Shown here piece by piece: positions 35,334-37,197 of a DNA stretch of 37,197 nucleotides. The stretch is from Gemmatimonadota bacterium (lineage in GTDB: Bacteria > Gemmatimonadota > Gemmatimonadetes > Gemmatimonadales > GWC2-71-9), in NCBI GenBank assembly GCA_011390645.1, contig JAABRY010000022.1, positions 1 through 37,197 on the forward strand, read 5' to 3'. The notes beneath the pieces were generated by a model. It did no database searches and was not told where the DNA came from. It saw nothing but the letters and a program-made list of their open reading frames with translations. The stretch's first letter is position 1. The number at the start of each line of letters is the position of its first letter. Both the position numbers and the translations under genes were made by a program.

Positions 35334-37197
35334 ATCCCTCTGACCTCCGCCGCCGCGCCAATCGCATTGTCCACATCCCGACTCAACGCCCGCGCCGCCT
35401 GCGTCGCCTGCGTCAGATCGCTGCCCACGGCACCGATGCCCTTTTCACGCAGTCGCAGCAAATCGAAGCGCAGGTTCTGCATGGCCAGCACGCAGCTCTC
35501 GAAGCGTTCCTGCATCTCGGTACGGCGCGCGGTGAGGTCGAGGTAGGACTGGCGCTGCCGTTCGAGCAGGGCGACCTGACGATCACGCTCTTCAGTCTCA
35601 GGGCGTGCCCGGATCTCCTCGAGCTGCTGGTCAATCCGTGCCAGCTCGTCGGTCCCCAGGGAGGAATCGAGGGCATGCAACGACTGCCCGAGCTCGCTGG
35701 CCTTGCCGTAGAGGCGTTCCACGGTCTCGACCAGATCCGGGACGAGCTCGCGATCGGCGTCGCCAAGGCGCTCCATCAAGGAGAGGATGGCCGCACGGTC
35801 GCCATGCACGCGGAGCATCTGGTCCTGCAGCGTCCCGAACTGGGCCGCGTCTGGGGCCGCGATCGTCTTCACGCCCTTGATCTTCTTCGGGGAGGACGAC
35901 GAGATCGCATCGGGCGCGTCAGGGCGGTGGAGGACGTCGCGCCATGAGTAGCCGATCTGCCACAACTCCGAGTAGCGCTTGAAGAGGCCGAACGACATCG
36001 CGCCGCCGACCAACAGGAACCAGGGCGAGTCCATTCCGGTGGCCACATTGATCAGGAAGCAGCCGCCCACCACCGCGGCGAACTTCGCGAACTCTGCCCG
36101 TGCCTGACGGATCACCTTCGGCTCGCCGGTCTCCGGAAGCGGGGTGTCGTCCTTCTTGCCGCGCTTGCGGGGCGAACGACGCGGATCGGGCCTGGCGATG
36201 CCTCGGGCGCCCTCGCGTGCCGGGAGGTTCCGTGCGCCGGGGCGATCGCCGAACATCGGCCGTCCGTTGGGCCGCTCGGCGAGCGGTCGTGGACGCGCCG
36301 GTGAGCGCTCGCCCGCCAGCGGCCGCGTACCGGTGGGACGCTGGGCGGTCCTGGGCGAGGGCCGCGAGGAGGTGCCCCCCCCCTCGCGATCGGCCGCGCG
36401 CCACCCCAGCCCCGTCGGGCGATACCCGGCCACATTCCGGCTCTCCAGCGCCCGCCGCAACGCGTCCGCGGAGGGCCAGCGGTTCTCCGGGTCCTTCTCC
36501 AGGCACCGCGCGACCGCCAGCGAGAGATCCTCCGGAATGTCCGGGAACTTCTCGTGCAGGAGCGGCGCCGGCTCCGTGATGTGCTTCATCAGGATGCCGG
36601 CGACGGTCGGCGCGTTGAACGGCAACTCGCCGGAGAGCATCTGATACGACACGATCCCGAGCGAGTAGAGGTCGCTCCGACCGTCGAGGTCCTTTTCGCC
36701 GGCGGCCTGCTCCGGGCTCATGAACGACGGGGTGCCGATCGCCATCCCTGCACTGGTGAGCGTGGCGCTACTGGTGTTCGAGAGGGCCTTGGCGATGCCG
36801 AAGTCGGTCACCATCACCCGGCCGCGCGTTCCCTCGAGGAGGATGTTGTCGGGTTTGATGTCGCGGTGGATGATCGAGACGGCATGTGCGGCGCTGAGGG
36901 CGTCGGCCGTCTCCCGCATGACACGACGGGCTTCTTCGGCGGGCATCCGACCGCGGCGGCGGATGCGGGCGGCCAGCGACTCGCCTTCGATCAGTCCCAT
37001 GACGAAATAGACGACGCCATGACCCTCGCCGACGTCATGGATCGGCACAATGTGCGGATGAGCCAAGCGGGCGGCCGTCTGGGCCTCGCGCGTGAAGCGC
37101 TCACGGATTTCGCGTTGGAAGGCCAATTCTGGCGGCAAGGCCTTGACCGCGACCCGACGATGCAGGCGTTCATCGCGTGCGCGGTACACGACACCCA
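35327..37197 (-). CDS. Ser/Thr protein kinase (PknB-type) with disordered linker, two TM segments and coiled-coil C-terminus; 5'-partial at the window edge
   Basis: VVYRARDERLHRRVAVKAL, HRDIKPDNILL, TDFGIA, GTPSFMSPEQ, DLYSLGIVSYQMLSGELPF; frame open to the window end. Confidence 0.93.
   Translation of the reverse strand, partial: GVVYRARDERLHRRVAVKALPPELAFQREIRERFTREAQTAARLAHPHIVPIHDVGEGHGVVYFVMGLIEGESLAARIRRRGRMPAEEARRVMRETADALSAAHAVSIIHRDIKPDNILLEGTRGRVMVTDFGIAKALSNTSSATLTSAGMAIGTPSFMSPEQAAGEKDLDGRSDLYSLGIVSYQMLSGELPFNAPTVAGILMKHITEPAPLLHEKFPDIPEDLSLAVARCLEKDPENRWPSADALRRALESRNVAGYRPTGLGWRAADREGGGTSSRPSPRTAQRPTGTRPLAGERSPARPRPLAERPNGRPMFGDRPGARNLPAREGARGIARPDPRRSPRKRGKKDDTPLPETGEPKVIRQARAEFAKFAAVVGGCFLINVATGMDSPWFLLVGGAMSFGLFKRYSELWQIGYSWRDVLHRPDAPDAISSSSPKKIKGVKTIAAPDAAQFGTLQDQMLRVHGDRAAILSLMERLGDADRELVPDLVETVERLYGKASELGQSLHALDSSLGTDELARIDQQLEEIRARPETEERDRQVALLERQRQSYLDLTARRTEMQERFESCVLAMQNLRFDLLRLREKGIGAVGSDLTQATQAARALSRDVDNAIGAAAEVRGMS

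Overview
High-GC, densely coded bacterial chromosomal window. The gene content and the Cys-pair lipoprotein modules suggest Gemmatimonadota or a relative (inference only). I support about 34 protein-coding genes, no rRNA or tRNA, no CRISPR array and no transposase. Left part (+): GNAT, hybrid PAS histidine kinase, then a tightly coupled five-gene operon (TolB-like lipoprotein, multicopper oxidase, amidohydrolase, FAD oxidoreductase, SUI1/YciH), DinB and a Rieske oxygenase. Middle: Rho with an AT-hook-like N-terminal tail, an APC permease-tryptophanase-hybrid histidine kinase operon, proline dehydrogenase and RsgA, a lipoprotein made of paired-cysteine repeats, MazG, and a nitrilase/GNAT pair. 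Right part: a nine-gene block of type IV minor-pilin-like genes that looks like a tandem duplication of a FimT-PilV-PilW-PilX module, then an amidohydrolase, a fused E1 alpha/beta dehydrogenase and a Ser/Thr kinase. The most interesting signals are: (i) two copies of a non-coding element with ~29-nt arms built from GTCGTAG-type heptamers around a hairpin, each lodged exactly between convergent stop codons; (ii) the 18-cysteine repeat lipoprotein; (iii) the duplicated minor-pilin module with oversized PilX-like proteins and no pilY1; (iv) a probable CTG start codon predicted from the 4-nt overlap pattern of its operon.
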